DNA from: Pigmentibacter sp. JX0631
GTDB lineage: Bacteria > Bdellovibrionota_B > Oligoflexia > Silvanigrellales > Silvanigrellaceae
Assembly (NCBI RefSeq): GCF_029873255.1
Contig: NZ_CP123622.1
Coordinates: forward strand, 962,501 to 1,026,500
DNA: 64,000 nucleotides
Reading direction: 5' to 3'
Shown here: positions 8,405 to 18,800 of the stretch, one piece after another
Position numbering within the stretch: position 1 is the stretch's first letter
Layout of the letters: every line of letters begins with the position of its first letter
Translations under genes and position numbers: made by a program
The notes under the pieces: generated by a model
Told to the model about the DNA's origin: nothing
What the model saw: only the letters and a program-made list of their open reading frames with translations
Databases searched by the model: none

Positions 8405-10345
8405 TTATTTCTTTACAATTTTAGCTTCAATTTCTAACCATAATTCTTCATTATCGAAAAGTTTTTTCTTATTTACTTGCAAAGATTTTTCTAATTCACT
8501 CATTTTTTTATAGTCACTAGGATCAAGCTGGTGCATTTGTGCATCGATTTCTTTTATTTTTTCAGAAATTTGATAAATTTCAAGTTCAATTTTTTCTTTT
8601 GATTTTTCCAACTTTTGAATTTCTTTTTTACTATCAATCTCATTATCTTTTGCATTATTCGTAACTTTTGTATTCTCAACGGGCTCATCAATTAATTTCG
8701 CCATTTCCATACTTCTATCAGGACTCAAAATATCTGGAAATCCTGATAAGGGAGCAAGACGTTCATAGTCTTCGAGTTTTCCTTCAAATAAAGCAAAACG
8801 CCCATCATTGGTCATGGCAAAAACATGTGTACAAATAGAATCAATAAAATTTCTGTCATGGCTGACAAATAATACGGTTCCTTCATATTCATCAATTGCA
8901 TCAGCTAGTATTTCAGCGCTTGACATGTCTAAGTGGTTTGTGGGTTCATCAAGCAATAAGAAATTTGCATTTTTTAATAATAGACAGGCTAATCCAACTC
9001 TACTTTTTTCGCCACCTGAAAGAACTTTCACATATTTAAAAACATCATCACCACGAAATAAAAAGCTTCCTAAAACACTTCTTGCTTTTTTCTCACCAAT
9101 ATTATCAGAAACACTTAAAACATTATCTAAAATAGTTTTATTCTCGTCTAAAGTGTCTAATTGGTCTTGCGCAAAAAAAGCTAAAGAAACATTATGACCT
9201 AATGTAAATTCTCCTTCTAAAGGGTTTATTACATTTGATAATGTTTTAAGAAAAGTTGATTTTCCAATACCATTTGGACCAATAATTGCAATTTTCTGAC
9301 CACGCAAAACATTTAATTCTATATGTTTTGAAAGAATAGACTGATAACCAATACTCATTTTTTCAACTTTTAAAACTTCTTTCCCACTTTGCGTTACCTT
9401 GGGTAAAGAAAAAGAAATTTCATCAACAGAATTATCTATATCAAAGCTACCTTCTACTTCTTTCATTCTTTCAAGCATTTTCATCCGGCTTTGAGCTTGT
9501 TTTGCTTTAGAAGCTTTTGCTTTAAATCTATCGACAAACCGTTGAATTTCATCTGCTCGTTTTTTATGGCGTTCATATGCTGCTGTTTCAAGTTCGAGTC
9601 GTTGCTCTCTTTGTTCAAGAAATGAATCAAAATTTCCTTTATAAGGAGTAAATTTTCCGTTGAATAAATGTAAAGTAATTGTTGATAATCTGTTTAATAA
9701 GGCTCTATCATGGGAGACAAAAAGAAGGGTTCCGGCAAAACTTTGCAAAAACTTTTCTACCCATATAAGACTTGGTAAATCTAGGTGATTTGTAGGCTCA
9801 TCGAGAACCAAAAAATCTGGATCATTTAAAAAGACTTTTGCAAGCTCAAGACGCATGCGCCATCCACCTGAAAGCTGTTTAGGACTTTTATGGAGTTGAT
9901 TTCCAAGAAACCCTAAGCCAACTAAAATTCCTTTCGCTCTGGCTTCAAGAGCGTAGCCTCCTGCTTCTCGAAAAGCATCTTCTATTTTTTCAAATTTTTT
10001 ATGCACATCTTCGCTATAATTATTTTCCATTTCTAATAAAATAAGATCTAAATCGTGTTTTAATTTTTTTAACTTTAAAGCACCATCCATACATTCTTCT
10101 AGGACTGTATCTTTTGGATTCTGATTAGGTTCTTGGGGCAAATAACCTAAATTCATTTTAGCTGGTTTTAGAATTTGTCCATCATCAGGTTCTTCAATAC
10201 TACAAAGTATATTTAGCAAAGTTGATTTACCAGCACCATTTGGTCCAACTAAAGCAATTCGCTCTCCTTCAGGAAAGTGATATGAAGACTGACTAAATAG
10301 TATTTTACTGCCATATGCTTTACTTAAGTTTTCTATTCGAATCAT
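8405..10345 (-). CDS. ABC-F family ATPase (Uup/YheS-like)
   Basis: 646 residues with two ABC ATPase domains and no membrane segments, the ABC-F arrangement; such proteins act on ribosomes or in translation quality control rather than in transport. Domain 1 has Walker A GPNGAGKST (about 34-42), signature QLSGGWRMR and Walker B FLVLDEPTNHLD. The charged linker helices (about 240-300) match the P-site tRNA interaction motif region. Domain 2 has Walker A GPNGIGKST, signature LSGGEKSRVG and FLLLDEPTNHLD. The tail (about 560-646) is a predicted coiled coil as in Uup. Subtype within ABC-F cannot be settled by eye. It is followed on the same strand, upstream, by the hydrolase gene at 10350. Confidence 0.9.
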   Translation of the reverse strand: MIRIENLSKAYGSKILFSQSSYHFPEGERIALVGPNGAGKSTLLNILCSIEEPDDGQILKPAKMNLGYLPQEPNQNPKDTVLEECMDGALKLKKLKHDLDLILLEMENNYSEDVHKKFEKIEDAFREAGGYALEARAKGILVGLGFLGNQLHKSPKQLSGGWRMRLELAKVFLNDPDFLVLDEPTNHLDLPSLIWVEKFLQSFAGTLLFVSHDRALLNRLSTITLHLFNGKFTPYKGNFDSFLEQREQRLELETAAYERHKKRADEIQRFVDRFKAKASKAKQAQSRMKMLERMKEVEGSFDIDNSVDEISFSLPKVTQSGKEVLKVEKMSIGYQSILSKHIELNVLRGQKIAIIGPNGIGKSTFLKTLSNVINPLEGEFTLGHNVSLAFFAQDQLDTLDENKTILDNVLSVSDNIGEKKARSVLGSFLFRGDDVFKYVKVLSGGEKSRVGLACLLLKNANFLLLDEPTNHLDMSSAEILADAIDEYEGTVLFVSHDRNFIDSICTHVFAMTNDGRFALFEGKLEDYERLAPLSGFPDILSPDRSMEMAKLIDEPVENTKVTNNAKDNEIDSKKEIQKLEKSKEKIELEIYQISEKIKEIDAQMHQLDPSDYKKMSELEKSLQVNKKKLFDNEELWLEIEAKIVKK

Positions 10346-10349
10346 TTTA

Positions 10350-11246
10350 TTATTCCAATTTTAGTTCATACTTTCTTTGGGTCCAATGAAGTAAATCTGC
10401 TAATGCTTCGTTCCGTATTGGATCAATTTCATTAAAAATTTCATGCCCAGCTCCTTGCAACACTCTTAAAGAACTATCATTATGCGAAAAATAAGGCACG
10501 CATTTTTTAGTTACATCAACTTTTACTAATTTGTCATCCTCTGCCGCAACTATTGTAACAGGGGCGCTAATTAGTCGTATTGCTTGAATTATTTTTTTTT
10601 CTTCCACAGCACCTAAAAATGTATTCCCCATGCGAGCTGTTATGGTTGTTAACCGCAGAGTATCTTCTTCAGCAGCAATATTATTTTCAGGATTATTTGA
10701 TAAGTCATCTGAAGGTATGCCTATCGGAGCAGTTAATTGCGGTAAATATTTTGCCACGCTATTAGCGAGAAACTTTTTCCAACCTGGAATAGATTTTTTA
10801 ATAGCATAACAAGGTGAACTTAAAAAAACGGGCGGGCAAGAATCCGCCAGATGGGCAGCGGCATAAGTGACTAAAAGAGACCCAAAACTGTGCCCCATTA
10901 TTCCAAAAAAAGAATCTTTTTGTTTAGTTAAACCTAGTAATTGTTTCACGTGATTGGTCATAAAAATAACATCAAGAACCATTGCGTGTAAATTTTCAGC
11001 GTCACCCCGTTTCGGACCTGACTTTCCGTGCCCCCTTATGTCAAAGATAGCAAAGGCAAGATTTTGTGAACAAATAGCTTTTGCAACATGTGCATATCTG
11101 CCGCTGTGCTCACCAAATCCATGTACGGCAAGAACAACACCATTCAATTTTGACTCAGTAACAGTATTTTTTGACGGAGTATAAACTCTAAAAAATAATT
11201 CATTTCCATCGAAACTTTTTATGTTTTCAGCACGTTCTTGAAACAT
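10350..11246 (-). CDS. Alpha/beta hydrolase, monoacylglycerol lipase/lysophospholipase-like
   Basis: The 298-residue protein is of the serine aminopeptidase S33/Hydrolase_4 type. It shows the oxyanion motif VHGFGEHSGR (about 41-50), the RGHGKSG loop (about 71-77), the nucleophile elbow GHSFG (Ser about 120), the acid in AAEDDKLV (about 235-242) and the catalytic His in GAGHEIFNE. This set is typical of monoglyceride lipases and PldB-like lysophospholipases, so it probably cleaves acyl groups from glycerolipids. No signal peptide, so likely cytoplasmic. It lies 4 bases upstream of the ABC-F gene on the same strand and is probably cotranscribed with it. True substrate unknown. Confidence 0.85.
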   Translation of the reverse strand: MFQERAENIKSFDGNELFFRVYTPSKNTVTESKLNGVVLAVHGFGEHSGRYAHVAKAICSQNLAFAIFDIRGHGKSGPKRGDAENLHAMVLDVIFMTNHVKQLLGLTKQKDSFFGIMGHSFGSLLVTYAAAHLADSCPPVFLSSPCYAIKKSIPGWKKFLANSVAKYLPQLTAPIGIPSDDLSNNPENNIAAEEDTLRLTTITARMGNTFLGAVEEKKIIQAIRLISAPVTIVAAEDDKLVKVDVTKKCVPYFSHNDSSLRVLQGAGHEIFNEIDPIRNEALADLLHWTQRKYELKLE

Positions 11247-11381
11247 TTGTAATTACCCCTTGCTTCAAAATTTCCTATAGATTTTCAGATAGCTGCAATG
11301 TTTTCACACAACTTTTCTTCCAAAACAATTTATCCTACAAAAAGAATTTTATTCTTCTTTGGATGCTCAAAAGGAGGTCAT

Positions 11382-12167
11382 ATGCTTCGGAGTTTAAATA
11401 CAGCCGCAACAGGAATGGATTCCCAGCAACGCCTAATAGATACTCTCTCGAACAATATGGCTAACGTGAACACTATTGGTTTTAAAGCAAGTAAAGCGTA
11501 TTTTCATGATTTGCTCTATCAAAATATCAGAGCTCCTGGACTCCAGACTACGACAGGTGTGATAGCTCCAAGTGGAATCCAAATTGGAAATGGTTCTAAG
11601 ATAGTTTCTGTAGAAAAATCGTTTGATGAAGGTGCTATTAAAATTACAAACAAAGATACAGACATGGCCATTATGGGGAAGGGTTTTTTTCGAATTCAAC
11701 TATCTGATGGAACCATTGGTTACACAAGAGATGGAACTTTTAGAAGAAGTGCTGATGGTAGAATTGTTACTTCAGAAGGTCTACCACTCATCCCTGAAAT
11801 TGTGATTCCACCTAATACCCTCCATTTAACTATTGGCTTAGATGGTTTGGTATCAGCAAAAGTGAGTGGTGAACAAGAACCAAGAAATTTAGGACAAATT
11901 TTGTTAGCGAATTTTATAAATCCTGCTGGATTAAATTCAATGGGTCGAAATTTGTATACAGTAACACCATCCTCAGGTGAACCTATTGTAGCAATTCCTG
12001 GAGAAAATGGAATTGGAAATATCGATCAAGGAGAACTTGAAACCAGTAACGTTAATATTGTTGAAGAAATGGTTCAACTTATTGTTGGTCAAAGAGCTTA
12101 TGAACTAAACAGTAAAGTAATCAAAACTGGGGATGAAATGCTATCTTCAACTAATCAAATGAAATAA
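11382..12167 (+). CDS. flgG: Flagellar basal-body distal-rod protein FlgG
   Basis: FlgG polymerises into the distal rod of the flagellar basal body after export by the flagellar type III system. The start is at 11382, where AAAGGAGG lies directly upstream; the longer in-frame extension from 11298 adds a non-FlgG leader and has no ribosome site. The resulting 261 residues match the usual length. The N-terminal rod signature is present (LNTAATGMDSQQ, then TLSNNMANVNTIGFK), as is the C-terminal SNVNIVEEMVQLI with QRAYELNSKV. First gene of the flgG-A-H-I-J operon. A weak FliA-like element (CAAA, 15 bases, TCAGATAG at 11266-11292) lies upstream but is far from consensus. Confidence 0.95.
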   Translation: MLRSLNTAATGMDSQQRLIDTLSNNMANVNTIGFKASKAYFHDLLYQNIRAPGLQTTTGVIAPSGIQIGNGSKIVSVEKSFDEGAIKITNKDTDMAIMGKGFFRIQLSDGTIGYTRDGTFRRSADGRIVTSEGLPLIPEIVIPPNTLHLTIGLDGLVSAKVSGEQEPRNLGQILLANFINPAGLNSMGRNLYTVTPSSGEPIVAIPGENGIGNIDQGELETSNVNIVEEMVQLIVGQRAYELNSKVIKTGDEMLSSTNQMK

Positions 12168-12179
12168 TGGATAGTAAAA

Positions 12180-12974
12180 ATGTTATCTGCGTTACCTTCT
12201 ATTTATGTTGAATATAAAAATCTTGCAAAAGCAGATAGTATTGCTGAAATCCAAAAAGATCTTATTGTGCAATTCATGAAAAATTTAAAAAAAGATGACA
12301 ATATCATTGTGGATAATTCTAATCACCAAAAAACAGAAAATGAAAAAGATATTAATTACATAGTTCGTTGTATACAATGTAACGTAGAAGTCGGTCATGA
12401 CTATGAAATAATCCATTCATCAGTCAATAAAACAAAAAATGCTTTTACTAATCAATATGTTTTTGATCTAAGAAATGAAAAAAATCAAAAAACAACTTGG
12501 CGTCTTGAAATAACCGAAAAAAAAATAATTTTCTTTATTTCTGCTAAAAGTAATTTATTAATAAATAACATTCTAACTGATAAAGATTTAGAAATATCTC
12601 AATGCAATACTGATGATTTAAAATGCAATCCCAAAAATTATTTTTTAAATAAATCAGACGCTCAATCAAATCTAATTAAAGTAACCAATAAAAGGACAAA
12701 CACACCAATTAGACAAGGAAAAGAAATTGATATACTAACTTTGTCACAGGAAATTCTTGTTCATTCAGGAGAAAAAATAAAAATTATTTATTCTCCTACA
12801 GATAACCTAACTATTCAGACTTATGGAAAATCTCTTACTAATGGTGGACTTGGTGAGACTATTCGTGTTCAAATAAGCAACTGGTTTGACAATAGTTCAG
12901 TTTCACAACCCGCTGGAATTATTGAAGGAACTGTGGTAGCTCCTGGTGAGGTTAAATATGCAGTCAAACAATAA
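12180..12974 (+). CDS. flgA: Flagellar P-ring assembly chaperone FlgA (no visible signal peptide)
   Basis: The C-terminal part (about 160-264) is a SAF/FlgA domain. IRQGKEIDILTL resembles the family's PIRAGQ-x-L region, and the end GETIRVQISNW...GIIEGTVVAPGEV matches the G-D-x-I-R-V / G-x-V-V-x-P-G-x-V close of FlgA. The position between flgG and flgH/flgI agrees. FlgA normally acts in the periplasm to help FlgI form the P ring, but the N-terminus here (MLSALPSIYVEYKNL...) is not a recognisable Sec signal. The flgG stop codon lies in frame just upstream, so no longer start exists. The N-terminal 150 residues are divergent. SD is weak. Confidence 0.75.
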   Translation: MLSALPSIYVEYKNLAKADSIAEIQKDLIVQFMKNLKKDDNIIVDNSNHQKTENEKDINYIVRCIQCNVEVGHDYEIIHSSVNKTKNAFTNQYVFDLRNEKNQKTTWRLEITEKKIIFFISAKSNLLINNILTDKDLEISQCNTDDLKCNPKNYFLNKSDAQSNLIKVTNKRTNTPIRQGKEIDILTLSQEILVHSGEKIKIIYSPTDNLTIQTYGKSLTNGGLGETIRVQISNWFDNSSVSQPAGIIEGTVVAPGEVKYAVKQ

Positions 12975-14229
12975 ATACCAAAAATATCAACATATTTTTG
13001 ATGAAATTAATTTGCGCGAAGAAGATGGTTATGTTGAATCAAATTTAAATAAAATTTTTCATGAGTTACAAACAAAGCCACATAAATATAAAGCAAAAAC
13101 GAAACAAGAAAAAAAAGATCTTTGGTTTACAACGGTAGATAAATACCTAAATTCAATAGAGTATGCAATTGACAAAGGTAACAGCACAACTAAAAAAATG
13201 TCGCACGCCCTAGATAACATCCCCGAACCAACTTCTAAAAAATTTGTTGTAAGATTTACAATACTTTTTGTTGTTCTTGCACTAATTATTTTTTTTGCCA
13301 GTTGCAACAAAGCTTCTGCGCAGATCATTCCTTCAACCCAAGATTTACCTTTGCCTTTATCTAAAGCGGTCGAATTAAATAATCAAAAAAATCAACTTTC
13401 CCAAGAAAAGGAACAAGAACGTTTCTTTATTAAACGTGAAAAAATGCAAATAAAAATGAAAGAACCAGGTTCTACTACCGGAAGCATTTGGGCTGATTCT
13501 AGCCAGCCAAAATCTCTTGCAACCGAATATCAACCAACTCGTACGGGAGAAATAGTAACAGTTAACATTCCTGAAGATCTGCAATTTAAACCGCAGGAAC
13601 AAGCAGGAAACAATAATTCAAATCAAAAGTATGATCCAATAAAAACATTGAAGTTTGAAGTAGTCGGATTTGAACCCGGTGGAGATGTCTATCTGCGTGG
13701 AACAAAAAATTATGTCAGTGAATCTGGTGAACAAAAAAATATCATGATCATGGCAAAAATGCCGCAAAGAAATTTAAATAAATTTGAAATCGAGGCTAAA
13801 GATCTCACACAAGTAGCTATTACGAATAATAATAATGGAATGGTTTCAGAATATGCTGCTGCAGGTTGGGATTTAACCGTATCCAGACAACTTTCAGGAT
13901 ATGCTCCTGATTTAAATGCTGGCATTGCTGCGCTTGATGGCCAAAAAAAGGAGTTAGAAGTTCAACAAAAAGCTTTAAAAGATCAACAAAAATCAATCAC
14001 AGAAGAAGCTGATAGATTAAAGAAAGATAGAAATAGATTAAATGCAGAAGCAGCTCAAGCTAGGCAATTACTAGATTCCGCAACAATTATGGATCCTCCT
14101 GAAGAAGATGGAAACGGAAAAGATAAGAAAGGTAACGGAGGAAATAATAAACAAAATGCAGCCAGTGGAAACAGTGGAAACTCTAGTAATAATAAAAATG
14201 CTTCTGGCCAAGGAAATGGAAAAAAGTAA
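12958..14229 (+). CDS. flgH: FlgH-like flagellar L-ring protein with N-terminal extension and coiled-coil tail
   Basis: I use the ATG at 12958 with GAGG upstream rather than the in-frame GTG at 12946; it overlaps the end of flgA. Of 423 residues, 1-96 are hydrophilic and presumably cytoplasmic, 97-115 are a membrane segment ending in FFASC (a lipobox-like Cys116), and about 175-315 resemble FlgH: GSIWAD, TGEIVTVNIP, a strand like LKFEVVGFEPGGDVYLRG, and a GWDLTVSRQLSGY close. Then follow a coiled coil (about 320-375) and an Asn/Gly/Lys-rich tail. Normal FlgH is a lipoprotein of about 230 residues with a short signal. The operon position (flgA, this, flgI) strongly supports an L-ring role. Confidence 0.7.
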   Translation: MQSNNKYQKYQHIFDEINLREEDGYVESNLNKIFHELQTKPHKYKAKTKQEKKDLWFTTVDKYLNSIEYAIDKGNSTTKKMSHALDNIPEPTSKKFVVRFTILFVVLALIIFFASCNKASAQIIPSTQDLPLPLSKAVELNNQKNQLSQEKEQERFFIKREKMQIKMKEPGSTTGSIWADSSQPKSLATEYQPTRTGEIVTVNIPEDLQFKPQEQAGNNNSNQKYDPIKTLKFEVVGFEPGGDVYLRGTKNYVSESGEQKNIMIMAKMPQRNLNKFEIEAKDLTQVAITNNNNGMVSEYAAAGWDLTVSRQLSGYAPDLNAGIAALDGQKKELEVQQKALKDQQKSITEEADRLKKDRNRLNAEAAQARQLLDSATIMDPPEEDGNGKDKKGNGGNNKQNAASGNSGNSSNNKNASGQGNGKK

Positions 14230-14250
14230 GAAATAAAAAAGGAGGTTTAC

Positions 14251-15327
14251 TTGTTAAAAATACTTAAATTAAAAATTTTTATCAGCAAACTTCTTTTTGT
14301 TACATTATTGTCTAATTCTGCTCAATGTTTTGCCCAAGAAAAAGAAGCAGGTATTCGAATTAAAGATTTAGTAGAAATTAGAGGAGTTCGAGGCAATTCA
14401 CTCACTGGGTTAGGTCTTGTAGTAGGTTTACAGGGTACTGGTGACAGTAAAGCCAGTGTAGCTACAAATAAAGCAGCTGCTTCCGTCCTGAATAGACTCG
14501 GCATGAGCGTTACAGCGAACGAAGTCATAACAAAAAATACAGCCGTTGTTGCCGTTACAGCATCACTCCCTCCCTTTGCAAGAATAGGTGATAAAATTGA
14601 TGTACGAATTTCTAGTATTGGAGATAGCAGCAGTTTAGAAGGTGGTACCTTATTATTAACAACCTTAACAGCAGCTGATGGACAAGTATATGCGACAGCA
14701 CAAGGAAGTATAACACAGGGAACTTCAATGGCAGGAAACGAAGGAGGTGCTGGTCAACCTGCAAAAAGCTCTGCACCCAAAACTGTTTCTCTTGCTTTAA
14801 ATGGTATTGTGGAAAAAGAATTTCCCGCTACTTTTATTAATAATAATAAAATAGAATTAAGTTTAATTAATGCTGATTTTACAACTGCAAGTAGAATAGC
14901 AAAAGTTCTAAATGATTATTTTAATGATTTCATAGCAGACCCTGTTAACAGTGGATTGATTTCTGTAAAACTTCCAAGAACTGTTACAAGAAATAATCCA
15001 AGCTTTAATCCTGTTACTTTTGTAGCAATTCTTGAACAATTAAAAGTCGTTCCTGATTCTGTTGCGCAAATTGTAATTAATGAAAGAACAGGAACAATTA
15101 TAGCTGGAAATAATGTTATTTTAGAACCTGTTGCTATTAGCCATGGAAGACTTGAAATTATAGTTGGAAAAAAATCAAGTAAAGTAGCTGATCTTCCCTT
15201 AACAACGACTGTTGGCGAATTAGTGAGAGCCTTAAATACCTTAGGCGCAGGCCCAAAAGATGTTGTTTCTATTCTTCAGACTTTAGAAAGTTCCAAAGCC
15301 TTAAGAGCTAAAATAAAGATTTTATAA
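14251..15327 (+). CDS. flgI: Flagellar P-ring protein FlgI
   Basis: FlgI forms the periplasmic P ring around the rod. The start is a TTG at 14251, chosen because AAGGAGG lies directly before it and because it gives a proper signal peptide (MLKILKLKIF..., cleavage near CFA-QEK). The mature part opens with IRIKDLVEIRGVRGNSLTG and LGLVVGLQGTGD, the hallmark FlgI N-terminus. PPFARIGDKIDVRISSIGD and the C-terminal ERTGTIIAGNNV and VGELVRALNTLGAGPKD motifs are also present. The 358-residue length is normal. Tight spacing on both sides marks it as part of the flagellar operon. Confidence 0.96.
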   Translation: MLKILKLKIFISKLLFVTLLSNSAQCFAQEKEAGIRIKDLVEIRGVRGNSLTGLGLVVGLQGTGDSKASVATNKAAASVLNRLGMSVTANEVITKNTAVVAVTASLPPFARIGDKIDVRISSIGDSSSLEGGTLLLTTLTAADGQVYATAQGSITQGTSMAGNEGGAGQPAKSSAPKTVSLALNGIVEKEFPATFINNNKIELSLINADFTTASRIAKVLNDYFNDFIADPVNSGLISVKLPRTVTRNNPSFNPVTFVAILEQLKVVPDSVAQIVINERTGTIIAGNNVILEPVAISHGRLEIIVGKKSSKVADLPLTTTVGELVRALNTLGAGPKDVVSILQTLESSKALRAKIKIL

Positions 15328-15338
15328 AGGAATGAGGC

Positions 15339-15815
15339 ATGCGAATAAATTTAATGGATTCTGCTACGAAATATAATTCAAATGAACTTTCTACTAATGA
15401 AATTAGTAATGAAAAACCTCTTTCTGAATTTGAAAAGAAAAAAATTGAAAAATTAAAAGAGGCGCAAAATGTAGCAAAGGAATTTGAAAGTATCTATCTA
15501 GACATGATGATTAAAAGCATGCGCCAAACTGCAAAGCCAGAGGATGAAAGTAACGCCCATGATATTTTCCAAAGTATGCTAGATGGAGAATATTCTAAAC
15601 TTATGGCTGATTCTCAAAACTTTGGTATTCGGGATCTGGTTTTAAATTGGATGAAAGAAAATGATCCCATGTTAAATCCCAATTTAAAAACTCTGAATTC
15701 AAAATCTTTAGAAAACGAAATAAAATCAACCCGTAATACAATAAACGAAATAAAAAACAATAATTACCTGAATAAATTTGCTTTAGATCAATATAAAATA
15801 GAATTAAATAAATAA
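15339..15815 (+). CDS. flgJ: FlgJ-type rod-binding protein (no muramidase domain)
   Basis: This 158-residue protein matches the N-terminal rod-binding domain of FlgJ: AKEFESIYLDMMIKSMRQT, then a GEYSKLMADSQNFGIRDLV helix like the family's LDEQLAxxxAxxxGIGLAD. In enterobacteria FlgJ also carries a C-terminal peptidoglycan hydrolase domain; here the protein ends soon after the rod-binding part, as in many non-enterobacterial lineages, so another hydrolase must open the wall. It probably caps and assists rod assembly in the periplasm. ATG with AAGGAATGAGGC just upstream. Last gene of the flagellar operon; it ends six bases from the convergent lipoprotein gene. Confidence 0.88.
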   Translation: MRINLMDSATKYNSNELSTNEISNEKPLSEFEKKKIEKLKEAQNVAKEFESIYLDMMIKSMRQTAKPEDESNAHDIFQSMLDGEYSKLMADSQNFGIRDLVLNWMKENDPMLNPNLKTLNSKSLENEIKSTRNTINEIKNNNYLNKFALDQYKIELNK

Positions 15816-15821
15816 CTTTTT

Positions 15822-18800
15822 TTAATTCGCAATATAGTATCCATTAGAAGACATAACAGTACCCGATAGGTTTAATTTTTCACTCGCTAATGAAAAATTA
15901 ATATCTTCAAGTTCCGCATTAGATGTCCTGTCTAAATTAATTGTTAGCTCAGTAAATGAATTGCCAAAATCTTTGGAAACAAACACTTTTTGCGTAGTCA
16001 CAACAAATAGAGAATTTCCAATAACTTTGACAGATTTTATTGCACTTTCAATCAATCTTGAATTTATTTTATTGGCAGTACGATTATATATATGCAGTCC
16101 TTTATTTGTTCCGATAAATAATTTATTTTCAGTAAAATCAATTGCAGAAATTGTTAATCCATCTAATTTTATAGGCTGTTTATCAAAGTTTATTAAATCT
16201 TTTGTAAAATAAATTTCATTATTTATTGTGAAGTAAATATTATTTAAATTTGTAGAAAAATATTCAAAAGAAAAATCGTAATTTTTTACAAAATTTCCAT
16301 TCTTGAATTTAAAAATGCCGCTTCTACCTTTTATGTACAATTCATTATCAAAAATAAAAAACTTCTTTAATGAAGAATCATTATAACTGATTTGTTCTAG
16401 GCGTAAAGTCGATGAATTTTCTTTATAAATAAAATTACTAGAAAGAAAATACATGTTTCCTTGATAAAAAATACCATCAAGGAAATTACTTTGATCGGTT
16501 GAATTAGAAAGCGGAAGAAGTACAGAACTAACAAGACTTAAACTTTTCTTTTTTCTAATTTCATTTTCAGAAATAATATAATAGTAATTATTTCCTTCAA
16601 TTACTTTAATTAATTTTTCATTATTCTTAACAAATTTATTAAAATTTAAATCTTCATTTAGGGACAACAAAAACATGTTTTCATTTTTTATAATATAGGA
16701 ATAATGGAAGAAACCTTCTAAATTATCTATAGCATTATCATTAAATGCACTACTTTTTTTAAATACACCATTTAAACCATTCGTAGAAGCATACAACCCA
16801 TGGCTAGTGCTAAATAAGACATAATTATTATAAAAATAGATATTTTTTAAATTAATATTTACAGGGATATTTAAAGCAATTTTTTTAAATTTTATAGCGA
16901 TATTACTTTCCCAATTTCCGACACCATCCATCTCACTATAATACAGAGATTTCTCAGTCAATAAAAACAATTTTTTATTGATAAATTTAACAGATTGAAT
17001 ATTTTCAACAGAAGAAAAATTGTAATCAGATTGTGAAGCGTAATGGATAACAGCTAATTTTAATGAGTTTTGTGGACTAAAAGTGGCTAATAAAATATTT
17101 TTATTAGAAAAGACTACTAAGTTATTATTCACATTTTCCAAACCCACCATTGAAAAATTAGAAAATTTATTTTGCAAATAAAAATTTAGTTTTTCCCCAT
17201 TTTTAGAACAATATAATCCTCTTGAATTAACATTACTTCTAATTAATAAACAAATACTACTATTTACTTCGGTTAATGCTATAACATTATTTTCGTCAAA
17301 ACTAATTTCATCATTATTTTCAGTAAAAATTGCTACTGGAATTTTTGTAAATTCATCTTTTCCAAAATTCTTCGCCACAAATAGCCCTTTTTCTTGTCCC
17401 GATTTCAAAATATATATTTTATCTTTTGCCTTAAATATTTTAAGTACAGAATTCATTTCAAGTTTTTTTGGATAAAATGAATTTAAATATTTAAAACCCA
17501 TGTTTGTGGCTGCAATAATGTCATCTTGAGTAACTAAAACTCCTAAAAAACTTGATGCCCCCGTAGGATCCTTTTTAAAAAGAGGGGTTACTTCACTACT
17601 TAAACTGAATTTTTTTGTATATATCCCATTTTCTTTTGTACAATTTATCCCATTTTCTTTTGTGTTATTATTAACAAAACACATTGCAGCGATATATAAA
17701 GAGTCTCCAAACAATTTCATGTCATAAATATCATTGTTCTTAAAAGATAGATCCTCAACAAATCCATCTAAAAGAACATTTTCATAATCACTTCCAACGG
17801 CAGTTGATTTTGAGAAAAACAATCCCGAGTTTGTTCCTAAAACAACTCTTCCTTCATATGTGTACAAACTTTTTATTTCGTTTTGTGAAATATTCCTTCC
17901 AACTATTGGAATATCCGTTGCTATTTGAATAAAATTTTGACCGCCATTTTTTGAATAAAAAATATCTTTACCACGTACAGCAAAAATATTATTTTTTTCT
18001 GCAAATATGTCTTGAAAAATTCTAAAATTATATCCATTTATTTTAACAGGAATACTTTGTAAATTAATATTGTTATTATCAATACTAAAAAGGCCATTTT
18101 GCTTTGTGGCCAAATATACTTTTCTACCATTATTAGCTATACTAACAAAATCATCCACAGTTATTATTGAGTTTTTAATATTAAGTTTTTTTTCAATTTT
18201 CTTAAATACAGAAGGATTGTTTAAATCAGCAAAATATACCCCCCCTTTTTTACTTTCCTTATTATGTTTAAATGCTACGACATAAATTTTATCATTATGA
18301 ACCGTAAGTCCTCTAATTTCAATTCCTTTAGGAATCCCATTTACCGCATTAAATTGACCATTTACTCCATTTTTTGATACATACAAAGATTCTTTATCCG
18401 CACTATTCACAGCTACAAAAAGTAAATTTTCGTGTTTAAAAACCCTGAATATTGATAATTCATTAAAATCATTTGAATTAGAGACTGAATTTGAATTATT
18501 GTCTAATAATAATTCTAGATCTTTCTTAAATTCTTTTGTTTCTGCTTCTGCATGTGGATATTTAAATTCTACTCCTAATGAAAAATTTCTTTTCGAAATA
18601 CTCGTGTGAGGTAAAAATAATTTAGCTTGACAAGTTTCATTTACTTGCAATATTTTATTTAAGCAATTTTCATCAGTCATAAATTCATTCAAAAAATTTT
18701 CTATTTTTACAGGTGAAGTTCCATTATTTTTAAGCTCAATAGTCTCTGAATAAAATTGATTAACTTTAAATTTATTTTGTAAATTTGGGGATATTTCTAG

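Noticed and set aside
11298-11381. Upstream extension of FlgG
   Set aside because: The 28 extra residues are not part of FlgG, and a perfect AAAGGAGG marks the ATG at 11382.
13710-13925. Antisense open frame inside the FlgH-like gene
   Set aside because: It is a shadow of the coding strand, without ribosome site or recognisable protein.
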